The notes beneath the pieces are model-generated. The model was not told the origin of the DNA, searched no databases, and saw only the letters and a program-made list of their open reading frames with translations. A program made the position numbers and the translations under genes. A DNA stretch of 64,000 nt, from contig CM121342.1 of NCBI GenBank assembly GCA_051530055.1, positions 10,354,001-10,418,000 of the forward strand, read 5' to 3'. This document shows positions 1 through 11,739 of this stretch, in pieces (position 1 is the stretch's first letter; each line of letters begins with the position of its first letter). The DNA comes from Neoechinorhynchus agilis (lineage: Eukaryota; Acanthocephala).

Positions 1-1421
1 AAGTAATTCTACTTTCCAGCCCTTTATAAAAACAGCATTTGATGACCAATTTCTTCAGAATTGCTGATTTGTTTCGAAGTCTTTAATTCTTCACGAAAAT
101 TTTATCGGAGGTAAAAAAGTAAGCATAAGAAATTAATTTCACTAATTTTTTATATTAGTTGAACTATTGCAAAAATTATTGTGGTCCGTTAAGACATTCA
201 TGTTAATTTATTGAGAACGTTAAAAATTTGTAAAAATTCTGATATAAATTAAGGAACATCTTTAGCCTCCATTGCCCTAGAGGATGCATCAAGAATTCCT
301 TTTCTGAATTGCGCATCTGATTCTCTGATATAAATGGTTGGCGGGGTCCTTTGCTGCTGCGATCAACTATTTTCCAACATTGGTTAAAAATTCTGCGGTG
401 CTTGGTCCGACGGCAACAATCTGCACCAATTGAACACGGCACCTTAAACATTTGCGCCCAAGACCACTTTCTATTTTAGTGTGAGATCAAATTTAAAAAA
501 TTATATTTCTCCCTTATATCCTAAACACCTTTGTTGCTAGTAAAACTCTCCCAGAAGTAATAGGGAATGAAGCTGTGTTCGAAGTGATGGACGTAGGTGG
601 CAAAAGTGATCAAATTGTCGCAGGCGACAATGTTCTCTTGGACAATGTTGGTCAGGGAACATGGTGTTCGCATCTGATAGCCAACGAGAATCATTTAATA
701 AAAGTTCCAAAAACTCTACCACTTGAGATAAAATCCACTCTATTGGTAAATCCATCAACGGCATTTCTGTTACTCCGTGAATTCGTTTCCTTAAAACCAG
801 GCGATTCTGTGCTTATAAACGCTCCAACTACTCAAGTCGGTCGATCTGCGATTCAAATTGCCCGAGTCAGAGGTCTTAAAAGTATTTGTGTCGTTCGGTC
901 GAAAACTGATGATGAAAAACAAATTGAGCACTTGAAACCTGATGTCGTATGTACCGAAGAGCAACTTAGGATTAAGAACGCTTGGAAAGACGTCGGCAAA
1001 CCCAAACTAGCCTTGAATTGTGTTGGTGGTAAGACCGCAACTGATATGCTACGAGTGCTGGCCCATGGAGGAACTATGGTAACTTTCGGTGGCTTGTCGA
1101 TGCAGCCTCTCACAGTTCCAACCGGGAGCTTGATATTCCGCGATCAAAAATTCGTAGGATTCTGGCTATCAACATGGCGCCTTACTCACGGGACAATGCA
1201 GTTTGCTAAAGTCATCGATGAAGTAGCCAAGATGGCGAGCGAAGGAAAATTGGAAAAACCAGCTTGTAAAACGTTTAAGCTAGACGACTTCCAAAATGCT
1301 TTGGAGTATTCAGTCTCACGTCAAAGAACGGAAAAGTGTCTGTTTGTAGCGTGATTTGACGGAACTATGATTTGAGGCTTAGCAATGGTTGAATAAAAAT
1401 GAAAAATACTCAAAATTTTAG
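1..1421 (+). repeat. Segmental duplication, copy A
   Basis: This block matches 32537-33953 in the same orientation almost base for base. I saw only a handful of single-base or one-base length differences over about 1.4 kb. The match begins at the window edge, so the copy probably continues to the left, and it stops just after the MECR polyadenylation region, where the two copies become unrelated. It carries the terminal MECR exon and the end of the intron before it. Such identity means a very recent duplication or an assembly or haplotype artefact. Confidence 0.9.
541..1354 (+). CDS. MECR: MECR last exon, second copy (mitochondrial enoyl-ACP reductase)
   Basis: This is the terminal exon of mitochondrial trans-2-enoyl-CoA/ACP reductase, the NADPH-dependent enzyme of mitochondrial type II fatty-acid synthesis. 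It follows an intron acceptor ending in CTAG at 540 and encodes the cofactor and C-terminal domains, with the family motifs VGRSAIQIA, LALNCVGGK, GGTMVTFGG and GFWLSTW. The reading frame is open to the TAG-free end at the TGA (1352-1354). It differs from the copy at 33074-33887 by one visible residue near its start (Lys for Glu). An AATAAA lies about 40 bases after the stop. The first exon would lie left of the window, so whether this copy is a whole gene cannot be judged here. Confidence 0.85.
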
Positions 1422-1704
1422 GTTCGGTATAATGCATAATTTTTGTTCGGCTAGAAGCTTGGAAAATATTTTTCTCCCTTATACAGAAATTAGAACGCGT
1501 CTTCCTTGTCTATATTTCCGGCATGCAAAATATTTCAAGTATTTACAGAAGTCAACAATTTGGTAATGAGTTTCGAAATGGAATTGGCCCAACCGCAATT
1601 TGACGGAATAGTCCAATCTAGTTTTGCCTATGATATTAAATGAAATCGTAAACGCTTTTTAAACGTTTAAACCCATTCATTTAAACAAAACATTAATGTT
1701 AAAA

Positions 1705-1790
1705 CGGGGGCCCAGTGAGCGGTGCGCGTTCAAAATGCGCTCGATTGGTCGCTGGTTCAGGTCCACCGGTCGTTTAATTCCACGGTGGTT
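1705..1790 (+). repeat. tRNA-derived SINE-like segment (Leu-CAA-like)
   Basis: A stretch with an A-box-like GGCCCAGTGAGCGG, a five-pair anticodon-like stem GCGCG/TGCGC around a seven-base loop TTCAAAA (anticodon CAA) and a B-box-like GGTTCAGGTCC. The acceptor stem does not close, so it looks like a tRNA-derived SINE head or tRNA pseudogene and not a working tRNA. The flanks 1422-1704 and 1791-2661 show nothing else I recognise. Confidence 0.4.
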
Positions 1791-2661
1791 GCGAGGCTGC
1801 GGTAAGGGTGGGGTCAGGTTTTAAGATCGCCCATTGGTCCCATTCAAGTAAATCGAATTTAGATAAAGGTTTTTATCAAATACCGAAGTGACGCGTGATT
1901 TAAAAACCATTTGTGGGTTGTAGCATTAAATCAAAAAATTAGTCTGCTTGGTTAATTCTCATTTCATAAAAATTGATTAAAGCGAACTTGTACAACGAAA
2001 TCTTTGTTGTAGCAAATGCATTTAGAATTCAAAGTAAACGCTTTGTAGAGCACGGTAAAATATTTCAGCCGAAATCCGATCAATTGAAACTGAATTATTA
2101 GTTTCGCCATAAACCTCTTTGACAACCATCAATCGGGATGGATGACTAACGTCAAACACCGTAGATTCTTAAACTGTTCGTCTTTCGAAAATAATCGATT
2201 GGGTTACGTAATGGTTTTAGAATAGTAAAAAATAAACTATACAACGTGCATTGTGCCATCGATTCACGTGGTCCATTACAAATACCACCGTGTTATCAAA
2301 TCAAAAAAGATTACTTCTGATTAACAAAATAGTCCCATTAGAAATATTAATAAACAAAAATTAAACACGTTCAAATAGAAATTTGCAACATTTTTTGCAA
2401 ACTTTCATGCAGCATCACATTCGGGTGGAGTGATATTCTTGTTGTTATTTAATATTTCGTGGACGACATACTTCTCGGGGTTTGAACCGACCAACAAGAA
2501 TATTTTACGAAACCAGCAAAAGTCACAAAAATGGTTTCATTCTCTACGCTAAAAATAAGATTGATGACGCATATAAAAGAATTCTTCCGCGTCTTCGTAC
2601 ATTCAGTCCTACTGTAGGCGTATCCATAAATATTCCAAATTCTCCACTGATTTTCTTGAAG

Positions 2662-2934
2662 ATGTTCAACGATCAGAAAAAATGCGTTGATCTCTATATT
2701 CCTAGAAAATGTGCGGACACCAATCGGATAATTCCGGCTACTGATCATGCGAGTATTCAACTCACGATTTGCGAAGTGGATGAGAAAACGGGGGCTGCAC
2801 TACCCACGAATATCATCAAGGCGTTATCTGGAGATTTGAGGAGAATGGGGGAATCAGATGATGCAATAATCAGAATTTGTGAGAAAGAAGGCATTATTCC
2901 AAGCGGTGTGTTCTCGGAACGTCAGAAAGAATAA
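2662..2934 (+). CDS. RPS21: 40S ribosomal protein S21 (eS21)
   Basis: A 90-residue protein of the small ribosomal subunit. It matches eS21 throughout: VDLYIPRKC near residue 10, NRII, DHASIQ around residue 28, a family-type central segment and RRMGESDD around residue 62. The C-terminus GIIPSGVFSERQKE is a few residues longer than in human (83 residues). The open frame continues upstream, but the family starts exactly at the Met used here, and an AG abuts this ATG (TTTTCTTGAAG), which suggests a splice or leader-splice acceptor. It has no intron inside the coding part. Its neighbour on the far side is the oppositely oriented uL30m gene. Confidence 0.95.
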   Translation: MFNDQKKCVDLYIPRKCADTNRIIPATDHASIQLTICEVDEKTGAALPTNIIKALSGDLRRMGESDDAIIRICEKEGIIPSGVFSERQKE

Positions 2935-3059
2935 ATTATCTTTGATAATCGCCAACCTCTCAGATTTTAATGTTGAAATTGATCATAGGGATCACAATTA
3001 GCATGACCTTTGTCATCATTGAGGTGCGTTTAATAAAAAGTCTGTATACAAAAACGGAT

Positions 3060-3560
3060 TTTCTTTTTCTTAGTTTTGCCACCCTGCTAGATTCAAAAAT
3101 TCACCAATTTATTTCCCCAATATTTCAACTTTCGGGTAGTTGCGACATTTTTCCCGTGGTTCTAAAGATGCTCATCATTTTTTCTTTTTGATAGCGAATT
3201 ATAATAATTGAATTATTTATTTGATAATTTTCGGCCTTCGCATAGGTATTTTTCGGTACGAGCTCATATATTTAAAAATTTATAAGCATTAGACCGAAGA
3301 AGGCCTACGCGAAGGCTGAAAATTATCAAATAAATAATTAATTTATAAATTAATCTCTAATTTATGAGCGGCACTTTTTTAGACATGAAATCCGTCCTGG
3401 TGTAACCGTCGAAAGGACGGATGCAGCGTTCCTTCCCGTTGCACAGCCAGACTTATGTTTTGTAGGAGAAATGCTCCTGATCTCGGATCATTCGCTATCA
3501 AAAAGTAAAATTTTCCTGTGGGTTTGTCATTGTTTTCGGAGAAAAATAAGTCTTTAAACG
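3060..3560. repeat. Hairpin (MITE-like) elements downstream of RPS21
   Basis: Two small elements lie here. One has arms at 3212-3246 and 3301-3340: ATTATTTATTTGATAATTTT and its complement frame a spacer, with CGGCCTTCGC inside the arms. The other begins around 3088 with GATTCAAAAATTCACCAATT, which recurs at about 22033. Its companion CTGTGGGTTTGTCATTG near 3520 is complementary to bases near 22170. No gene is seen between 2935 and 4025. Confidence 0.6.
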
Positions 3561-4025
3561 TCGGAATTATCCGAATGAATAAATGAGATGAAAATTAATT
3601 CAATCTTTTTAGTGTTCATTTCTATCGAGATTACATAAACAAAATACAAAATCTCGTCTGAAATGAGAAACGTGATTCTACTGTGTAGATTTTACATGGC
3701 TTTTAAGCATGAAGCTAAAAATATTTGACATAGTTTTGGTCACTATACTTGAATGTACTTTTTAAAAGTTTGTGAAAACTTAAAACAAATGGTTAGTGTT
3801 CGATAAAGAGAATAATTCAATTGGCAATGAAGATCCAGAATTTAAAAAATAAACGGGTTTGTAAGCGTTTAACAGGTAAAACAAAAATTTAGGTACTAAA
3901 ACTATCAAAATGTTCAAATTAGTATCAAATTGTAAAAAGGACAACGATATTAATTGTATAAATCTAAAAATTATTTGTTTTATGTTTAAAATGGGGAAAC
4001 GAAACTAGGAACTAACGCTTGTTGT

Positions 4026-4811
4026 TCATTTACTTATGTCCTTTGCGATCCGAACACCTTTCCAATCAACATGGCATCGATATTGATAAATCGTTGGGAA
4101 ATACTCGGAATTGACATCGTTGCGAATTTTCTTTCTATAAAGTACTTGACGTTGACACTCCGGATCAATCAAATGGCATCGTCGGTCACTCTGTTCAGGT
4201 TGGACATCCTCAGGTAGGATTCTAAATTCGCCTGTCCAAGTATCTAGATGAGTTCTTCCCAAATGTTCAATTGTAGGCATTCCATCAGGAAAAGTAATCG
4301 GAACCACAGTAATCAAATGCTTTACAAGCCATAAAAGTCTGCAATTATTAGCTGTATTGGCAACAATAACTCGTTTTTTCTTAAAACTTTTAGGCTGAAA
4401 GGAATGGAATTTTTGTTGAATCGTAGGTCTTAATTCAAAGCCAATGGATTTTAGGGCATCCTTTATATAGAACGTATGCCCTGAAGTGCTTTTCTCATTA
4501 AATATCACCAAGAGAAATTTGCTTGGCTTGATTGTACCGAGAGTGGCAATTAGACTTTTATCAGATTCAGCACCAGCACATGGAACCTCATGAAGTTGCA
4601 TATAACTTAATTGTGGAAGTAAATGAGTACTCTTATCTCCTTTGACACGTTTTGGCCTCAGTGGTTTTGGTTCTTTTAGATGAAATCGAACTTGATCTTT
4701 TAAAACTCTAAACACATTCGTCTGTCAACCGCATAAATTCGCTCCTTCTCATTTAAAGTCCTTTAACAATAAAATACTTACAAATAAGCTATCGTTGAAA
4801 CGTTTAAACAT
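4026..4811 (-). CDS. MRPL30: Mitochondrial large-subunit ribosomal protein uL30m
   Basis: This gene is on the minus strand in two exons: 4811-4782 (ten codons, MFKRFNDSLF) and 4721-4026, joined across a 60-nt GT-AG intron (GTAAGT at the donor, GTTGACAG at the acceptor, phase 0). That gives 241 residues. The uL30 core is at about residues 80-190: a block rich in Lys/Arg, then LVKHLITVVPI, GMPTIEHLG and LDTWTGEFRI, the typical end of the ferredoxin-like L30 fold with the mitochondrial extension. The longer single frame has no ATG and is blocked upstream, so the two-exon start is preferred. A TTTTTTAG sits two bases before the ATG. The C-terminal 60 residues are lineage-specific. uL30m is a part of the mitoribosome. 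Confidence 0.8.
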
Positions 4812-4862
4812 ATCTAAAAAAGCGAGCGAACAGAACATTATAGAGTTGAACTTTGTGTTTTT

Positions 4863-6084
4863 TTAGAAGTGTTTACTTTTAAAAACATCAGGCTTCCAAA
4901 CAATAGGATAATCTTCTTCAAGTGCATCATCGTCTTCTTTATACAATTTGATCGTCTTGTCCGCTTCACAAGAGATGAGCCTAGTCCCAGTCTTATCAAA
5001 CGACAATGCGAAAATTCCCATTTCGGGATCGATTGATCCCGGTTGAGCTTTAGTTTGTAATCTTTGAAAGTTGTATCCCGTAGCCCAATCCCAAAAACGC
5101 ATCGATCCATTATCTCCTCCAGAAACGAGCACTCCGTCTTCATTGACGGCAAGACTGTTCACGATCGCATCATGACCGCTGAAATTCTGAACCAATTGAC
5201 CATCAGGGAGATTCCACTGTTTTATATTATCAGGAGATCCCGACGCCATTTGAAGAAGATCCGGATGAAGAACAATCGATCGGACGCTCTTTTTGTGATG
5301 CGTAAGAGTACACATTGTTCGTCCAGCTACAATATCCCATAATCTAATAGTTGAATCATGTGAGCCAGTGATTATTTGCGGATCTGTAGACTGGCATTTC
5401 ACATCAGCAACGGAACTAATGTGTCCAGTAAGACAGTGAATTTGAGCTTTTGTTCGCATGTCCCATAAACGAGCGACTGCATCGCGACCACAAGTCACAA
5501 GAACGTCCAAGGTTGGATGCAGCGCCAAAGCATAAATCGCACTTAAGTGTCCATGATAATGCCTCACGACCTTGTTAGCCTCGAGATCCCAACATTTTAC
5601 CTGTTTGTCTTCACCAGCCGAAAAAAGATATGGCTGTCGTTCGCTTACAGCTATCCCACGTACAGTACTCACATGGCCGGTCAGTGAGAGTTTAAGATTC
5701 CCAGAAGCCAAATCCCAAATTTTTATCATACGATCCGCGGAACCGGTCGCAAACCATTCATTTCCTGGTTCAACGTCTATACACCGCACCCATCCAAGAT
5801 GACCGCTGATCACTCTGTAAAGTTTCCATGGTCTGTGCCATACAGGTCTCGGAAGTCCCGAGAATACAGTGGGTTTTCTGGGTACTATAGTTGAAGATGA
5901 ATGGCGTACAATCTCTGTTGAAGAATCAGCGATTTGCGAGTCCGATATAGAAGTTTTAGTTTCGTCATCTTTTTCTGCCAATCTTGTTATTTTCCCTTTT
6001 GGTCGATTTGAGCATTCTTCTAACTCTGCGAGACCTTCAGGACCATAGTCGTCACGGATACGGATCCTATTCCACAGACGAAAC
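4863..6084 (-). CDS. PLRG1: PLRG1/Prp46 WD40 splicing factor, 5' end not found
   Basis: Pleiotropic regulator 1, a core subunit of the Prp19/CDC5L complex in the activated spliceosome. The large exon encodes the signature [20 protein letters not shown] followed by seven WD repeats ([82 protein letters not shown]) and the family-typical end [12 protein letters not shown]. It can be read upstream of its first Met through [21 protein letters not shown] to an acceptor-like CGAGCAG (about 6085). This part corresponds to the N-terminal region of PLRG1. The first exon or exons, with the start codon, were not found. A 0.7-kb repeat begins about 220 bp further upstream. Confidence 0.93.
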
Positions 6085-6306
6085 CTGCTCGAAAGAGCGA
6101 CAGTGCATATTGTTCAAAAGCAAAACATTCAGAAAGTTCAAGATTAACGAAAAACGAATATTAGGTCAGAAAATGAACCTCTACTGAAGAAAAAAATCAT
6201 ATTTGACATTATACCACAAAAAAATTAAAAAGACAACCGAAATAATAATATATCAAAAATTTTCATTTTAAACTGTATTAAATCTCTAAACTATATTAGG
6301 ATTTAG

Positions 6307-6992
6307 GTAAAAATTGTTTATATAGGAGATTGAACGCATTTCGCTTTTTTAAAATCGAAAAGGAACAAGGGGATCCCGTAAAAATGTAAAAAGAATCAAT
6401 CAGATATTTCTTTACATAAAAGTTAACTGTACAAGAATAAAAATGGTAAGCTTAAGATCGATTCAGCATTAAGCACGTTAGCGCTTGCTTAGATTTTAAA
6501 AAGAAAAACTTTTGCAGTAATCGCCAACAACAATTTCTTATGGTAAAAACTCTGAGAAATCTTTTTAATCACATTTTTGTCAGTATAAAAAAGGGGTGAA
6601 TTTTATTTAATTCGATTTTACACTGATCGAAATAAGGTTGAAAAAGCCTGTTTATGTTTGTGCTATGTCCCATGGATTTTTCTAATCCGAATTTTCACGA
6701 AGTTTTTGATTACTTTAAAAGTTCTGACTAAAATCTAACATTCTTCATCAATCTTATCTTAGTCAAATCTTTATCAGATTCAACAAAAAAACACAGTTTA
6801 ATCACTATGCTTTTCAGAATCTCGTGTTATCTTTGCAATTTTTGATAAAGTATACAATTTTGTTTATATGTATTAAAAACTAAAGAAGTCCAACGAAACG
6901 GACCAAATATTCAGAATTAATCTATATCTACTCTTATCATCATCAAAAATACATATAAATGAGCAACTTTTTTTTGCAACAATTTTGTTTAT
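6307..6992. repeat. Dispersed repeat, inverted partner of 23238-23921
   Basis: About 690 bases match 23238-23921 as reverse complement with very few differences. Near its right end it carries CTAAAGAAGTCCAACGAAAC, whose complement recurs at about 23310, 23915, 24190 and 54935. No coding capacity was seen, so it is a non-autonomous mobile element or fragment. The rest of 6085-7389 is AT-rich and shows no gene. Confidence 0.8.
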
Positions 6993-7389
6993 TGATTTAT
7001 TTTCAAAAAAAATCAAAGTTCTGATTTGTTCTTAGGAAGAGAAATTTTAAATGAACTTGCAATCTTAAAAGGATTAGTTCGGTCGCATTTAAAAGGGTCC
7101 GAACTAACGTTTCGTCGGTATTCAGCATTCTTTGATCCTTTGAATCGGGTAGAAAAAAGTCATGGCTTTGTTTAAGTGACCGAAAGATGAGCGTATGAGC
7201 AGAAAGTTTCTGCGGTCTAACGACCTAAATTTTAAATAAGAAATCAATACTCACTCTTAGGCTCACCGCATCTACTGATTGGCCGCTTCTCATTGGTTAA
7301 TCTAAAACAATACGTCATCTTTTTTGAGTTCTTCCTTCTCTATTAACTCCCTAAAGATCCAGAAAACATGGCACGTTCTTGAAATAAAG

Positions 7390-7788
7390 ATGAGCACAAA
7401 GGTTTTTGTTCAAGTTCGACGGAAGAAGTCCACCTTTTTCTTTACGCTTAATGAGACCGACAAGGTTTCTACCCTGAAAAGTCTTATAAAAGAACTCACA
7501 AGAGCAGATGAAAGTAGTCAAATGCTGAGATGGAACAACGATGTTCTCGATGATTCAAAAACTCTTTTCGAGTGTGGAATTGGACACACCGAATTCCTAC
7601 CAGGAAACTCCAAGTATTTGACTTTGCAAATTAAGAATGAACAAGGCAACTTCGAAAATGTAGACATTATTGGAAACGGTCGCTTTTTTTCGTGTCGTTT
7701 TCATCTTTTTAAGGAAAAGTCGACCGTCGTTACACCTTATTCGGAACCACCGCCTTTACCTGAAGTCCTGCAAGGATCCTCACATTAA
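7390..7788 (+). CDS. ELOB: Elongin B (ubiquitin-like ECS subunit)
   Basis: Elongin B is the ubiquitin-like partner of elongin C in cullin-2/5 ubiquitin ligases and in the elongin transcription factor. The start MSTKVFVQVRRKKSTFFF matches the family's first strand, followed by LDDSKTLFECGI around residue 57 and the conserved tail PYSEPPPLPEVLQ. The frame is open throughout, but about 20 residues too many lie between NFEN and STVV. They correspond to a 60-nt in-frame, stop-free GT-AG intron at 7660-7719 (GTAGAC at the donor, GAAAAG at the acceptor). Removing it gives 112 residues, against 118 in human. An AG abuts the chosen ATG, and the longer frame upstream is probably untranslated. Confidence 0.85.
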   Translation: MSTKVFVQVRRKKSTFFFTLNETDKVSTLKSLIKELTRADESSQMLRWNNDVLDDSKTLFECGIGHTEFLPGNSKYLTLQIKNEQGNFENVDIIGNGRFFSCRFHLFKEKSTVVTPYSEPPPLPEVLQGSSH

Positions 7789-9149
7789 AGGATCTAGAAA
7801 GCGTAGAAATAAATATTGTTCTTTTTAAGCCTGGTTCATATGAGTTTCTTTCGAATTTTAAGCTTTGGCCAATTTGTGACGTCGTTGATACGTACGCAGC
7901 TTTGAAACTCTGAAAGAATTTCAACCGAATTTGGGCATTGGCTAGTTGTAGTCTTTATTTTAAACGTGCTTCGTTCCAAAAAAAGCTAATTAAAATGTCC
8001 TATGAGTTATGAACTTCATTGAAGTATTTCTCTTAAATTCAATTCCTTTTGTCATGTGCCATTTTTCCAGTTTATGAAAACCTCGGTGGGAACGCGGAAG
8101 CGTCTTTGTCCTCTTTTGTCTTGACGATCCGGCATTCCCTTTCTTGTAATGATTCTCTGATAAAGAATCGTTTTGTTGCGCCATTTTTTTGAACATTGGT
8201 TAAAGATTCTGCGCTGATTGACGGAAATAATCGTATCAATGGCGACGGATCGAGGCATTTGAACTTTCCCACTGAACTTTTCGGTCTTTTACCGTCATCT
8301 CGGCTTAAAGCGACCGGTTTGAAAAAGCTCTAAGTTTTAGAGCAGTGGCGATTGTGAATGGCTATCGTTTTGAGGCAATAGATGTCCATCTTAGCATCTT
8401 AAGCAATCAACGCTGAAACGCAGTGCCAAAGCGAAACCAAAAGATTCCTTTTTAGAAACCCTAATTCGTCAAATGTTTTAAAATTTGGAGTTGAATCGGA
8501 CTAGTCAGAAACGCAATCCTTTATCGCAATGAACAATGGCTCAGTTTAGTTTATTTTATTTGATGTTGTGCGCTCGGATAATCCTCCATGTTATCTGCGA
8601 CTTGAAAATATAGCGCGTTAAAAGCGAGTGTTGATATTTTCCATGATGATCCTTGCATCTTGACGATAATTTTTTATTTTGGTCAAATCTGAGAAATCGT
8701 TTGATCTAAAATTAAAAGATAGTTATTTCTTTCATAAATCTTCATTTTTTATATTCGTTTAAAACGTATTTGCCCTTTAAATGAATACAGAAAGTATTTT
8801 GAGAACAAATGAGAAACTCCAAATAAGGTAATTTAGAATGGTCAATAAAATTTACAGGTTTCGACGAATTTGTCTACTAATTTTTGACCTCCAACCAAAT
8901 AAATTTTTGAATTCGATCAAAAAATAAGATTTGTTCATTTCGAAATTTATATTTGATACTTTTGAAAGAAATAATATTTAAAAAGGTGCGAATCATATAT
9001 TCGTTTCCACACCTAACAATAAAATAGCTTACATTTTTATTCATTTGTGATTTATTTATTAAGCCGCCTCGTACATTCACATTTGTGACGTCGTTGTTGA
9101 TTTAAATTCAATAGCTGCGTGTTTAAAGTCATTTTATCGTTTTCTCTAG
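7789..9149. other. Intergenic; short similarity to the MECR-intron segment
   Basis: No gene is recognised. On the minus strand around 8140-8260 a short frame reads RRIFNQC, and the DNA AACATTGGTTAAA-ATTCTGCG resembles about 378-400 and the copy at 32910-32935. This hints at an old repeat or a tiny shared ORF. TGACGTCG occurs at about 7876 and at 9086, the latter 60 bases before the CMTR2 start, in similar local context. Confidence 0.3.
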
Positions 9150-11073
9150 ATGAAGATTCGAAAGTTTTTTGTTGGAACTCAAGTGGATCTAATTAATGAT
9201 AAACCACAATCAGAAAATGATGATTCTTTAAAAAATGACCTTCAGTGGGTACAATCTCAGCTATCCGGTTTCGATAAACAAGACTGGTCTTCTCATACTT
9301 ACCGCTACGCAATTATACGATACGTTGTTGAATTTGTGCAAAACAAAGTGAATTTCAAACGCCTAATCACAAAAGCATGGCTCAAATTCTTTGAAATTCT
9401 GCATTGTTATCCATTGCTTCCACAACCAATGCCACCAGTTCTTAAAACTCTACATCTTTGTGAAGGTCCTGGCGCTTTTGTGTTTGCTCTCTCGCATTAC
9501 CTTGCCAATGTACTTGGTAAAGACGGAGAAAAGCGTTGGTCGTGGAAAGCCAATAGTCTTAATCCACATTACGAATACCACAGCACGGGCAGGGCCTTGC
9601 TCGATGATTCGTTGTTACTTCGTACCTCTGAAAAAAATTGGATATTCGGTCCTGATCATACTGGCGATATAACTAATAAAAAAACCCAAAATGTGCTTAC
9701 TAATATTGGGAAATTCCATTTGGTGACTGGAGATGGAGGTATCAATTGTGAAAAGTACCCAGAGAAACAAGAACAACTTACTTTGCCTTTGATCGAAGCA
9801 CAAATCACCGTTGCTTTAAACGCGCTTGCAAATGGTGGATGTTTTGTTCTCAAGGTTTTTACTGCCTTTGACAATGAAACATTTTCACAACTTGAACGCT
9901 TGTTTGAGAATTTCAGAGATGTTCATATTACAAAGCCTACATGTAGTGGATTTGGTAACTCTGAACGTTATTTAGTATGTATGGGATTCGAGCCCAAATG
10001 CAGAGAATTTCCTGTGATAAGTCATGAGAAGTTCCTCGCTCTAACTCGACCCATTGTTCAACATCAAATTCATTCGATTACGCGAAATATCGATATTTGG
10101 TACGATAGCAACTATGTGGAACAAGAAGAAATGATTTACGCCCAAAGGTATTTCGCCCAGGGATTCCTAAATTTTCTAGATTTAAAAACTAGAAGAAAAT
10201 GTTCAATTCGGAAAAGATTGAGTTGTAAATTATATGATTTTGAGGCAAGAAACTCAATGCTAAAGCATTTAGTTGATCCGAAGCTAAGCAAGTTTGTACG
10301 ACACAAAATGGATCCTTACAAACACTCGTCATCTCCATTTATGTTCGGTCATAAAATTGTTAAAAGTCGAGATGATGAGTGTATTGAGCGTTCAACCTTC
10401 GACATATCAAGAATTTGTTTCTTGGATAAGTCCACAGGTGACTCTTAAGAAATTCCATAAATTCATGTACTCATCTCAACATTCTAATGAAGAATTAAAA
10501 TACTGCTTACCGCCTTCAAATAAGGCGACGTTCGATGAGTTTATTCAAATGCTTTCAACACGAGTAAAAGAATCGCATTGCTATAACGATTCCACTGAGC
10601 ACGAATGTTCAGTCACTTGTGATCTTCGAAATCCTTTCCCATCATCATCCCCATTTATGAATCCATCTGTCTTGGCGCTTTTCCAAGAAGTGATGGCTTG
10701 TGCAACCTATGAAAACGAACGGGTCAGAAAATGGCCTTGTGGAAATGGTATAAATTTTAAATGGCATCCAATCGAACACTTGGCTGAACTATACGTTCCC
10801 CATTTGCTGACACAGAAATTAGTTTATCTAGTTTTCTACTTGGCATGCCAATCAGAGGACGTTAGTGCCAGTATCTGCTGTGTTGATATGTGTGGATGTG
10901 TATTGACCTTTGAAACATTTCGACCAACGGGATTCGATGGTTCACTAAATTGCGATTTTCGAACATTGCTCCATGAGTCAAATGTGGAATTCATAAAATT
11001 CGTACATTCCGTCAACCTGCTTACTCTTCAATCTCAACTAACTTTCCAAAATGTTATTTCAAAGTTTATGTAA
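9150..11073 (+). CDS. CMTR2: Cap-specific mRNA 2'-O-methyltransferase 2
   Basis: CMTR2 methylates the 2'-O of the second transcribed nucleotide of capped mRNA. The FtsJ/RrmJ domain shows LCEGPGAFVFALSHYL (SAM motif I, about residue 103), WSWKANSLNPHYE, WIFGPDHTGDI, LVTGDGGINCEKYPEKQEQ (catalytic Asp, about 192) and FVLKVFTAFDNETF (catalytic Lys, about 233). These are specific to CMTR2 and not CMTR1. The frame changes near 10.4 kb. A short GT-AG intron restores it, either 10359-10437 (79 nt, acceptor CCACAG) or 10379-10430 (52 nt). The first gives about 614 residues (human 770), with the second, non-catalytic Rossmann-like domain in the C-terminal part. The start is CTCTAG directly followed by ATG, with a pyrimidine run before it. 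Confidence 0.9.
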
Positions 11074-11164
11074 AAAATATCGCAGAGTATGTAAAAGTTG
11101 AATGGACCCGCAGAACCTTTGAGTCTGGATTTAGGTATGCTGCTAGAAAAGAACACTTTTCGTA

Positions 11165-11712
11165 TTTTGGTCTAAATGTGTAGCAGATCCACTGCCTGGC
11201 TTCTTATCTTCACAATCGCCTACAATACATTCACTGCAGCGCTACCTCCTCCATCAATATATTCCTTACCAAAGGCGTAACTCAAGGTGCCGTCCTATCA
11301 CCACTTCTTTCTAATATTTTCTTAAATGAACGTAAACCTCTTTCGTCTCACTCTAAACCTTTCTCATGTGCTTACGATCTAACCCTTATCACTCAATCAC
11401 CAGCCAACCTCTCCTTCTCCTTAACCTTCAACGAAATCATCCGCATGAAAGATTTCTGTACCAATCACCAAATCTACTTAAACTTCTCTAAATGTTTCGA
11501 GTGATCCCGTCAATCTCCCGCAACCCCATATCCTACCCCGATCTTCCAAATGATATCTGACGAGTCACCTCTCTCAGAATTCTGGGTTTTCGATTTGAAC
11601 CAAGTCTGAAATGGGAATCGCACATTATACTTTCCTTCGAACGCAATGCCTTTAAAATTTACCTCTTCATTCGCCTCAGCCATTTATAAGTCCTTTCGCC
11701 TGATCCCTCTAA
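11165..11712 (+). pseudogene. LINE reverse transcriptase fragment (Jockey/CR1-like)
   Basis: Conceptual translation gives the fingers-to-thumb part of a reverse transcriptase parallel to 28255-28760: the segment around NTFTAALPP, the GVLSP-like region with LSPLL, and a KNFC-like thumb. Several frame changes make it a fossil. It abuts the start of the next LINE copy at 11740 and so is probably the 3' part of a separate insertion. Confidence 0.7.
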
Positions 11713-11739
11713 ATTTTAGTCGTGAACGTCCTATAATCA

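Noticed and set aside
1705-1790. Functional tRNA-Leu(CAA)
   Set aside because: Anticodon stem and B box are present, but the acceptor stem does not pair and the T stem has a mismatch; kept only as a SINE-like or pseudo-tRNA segment.
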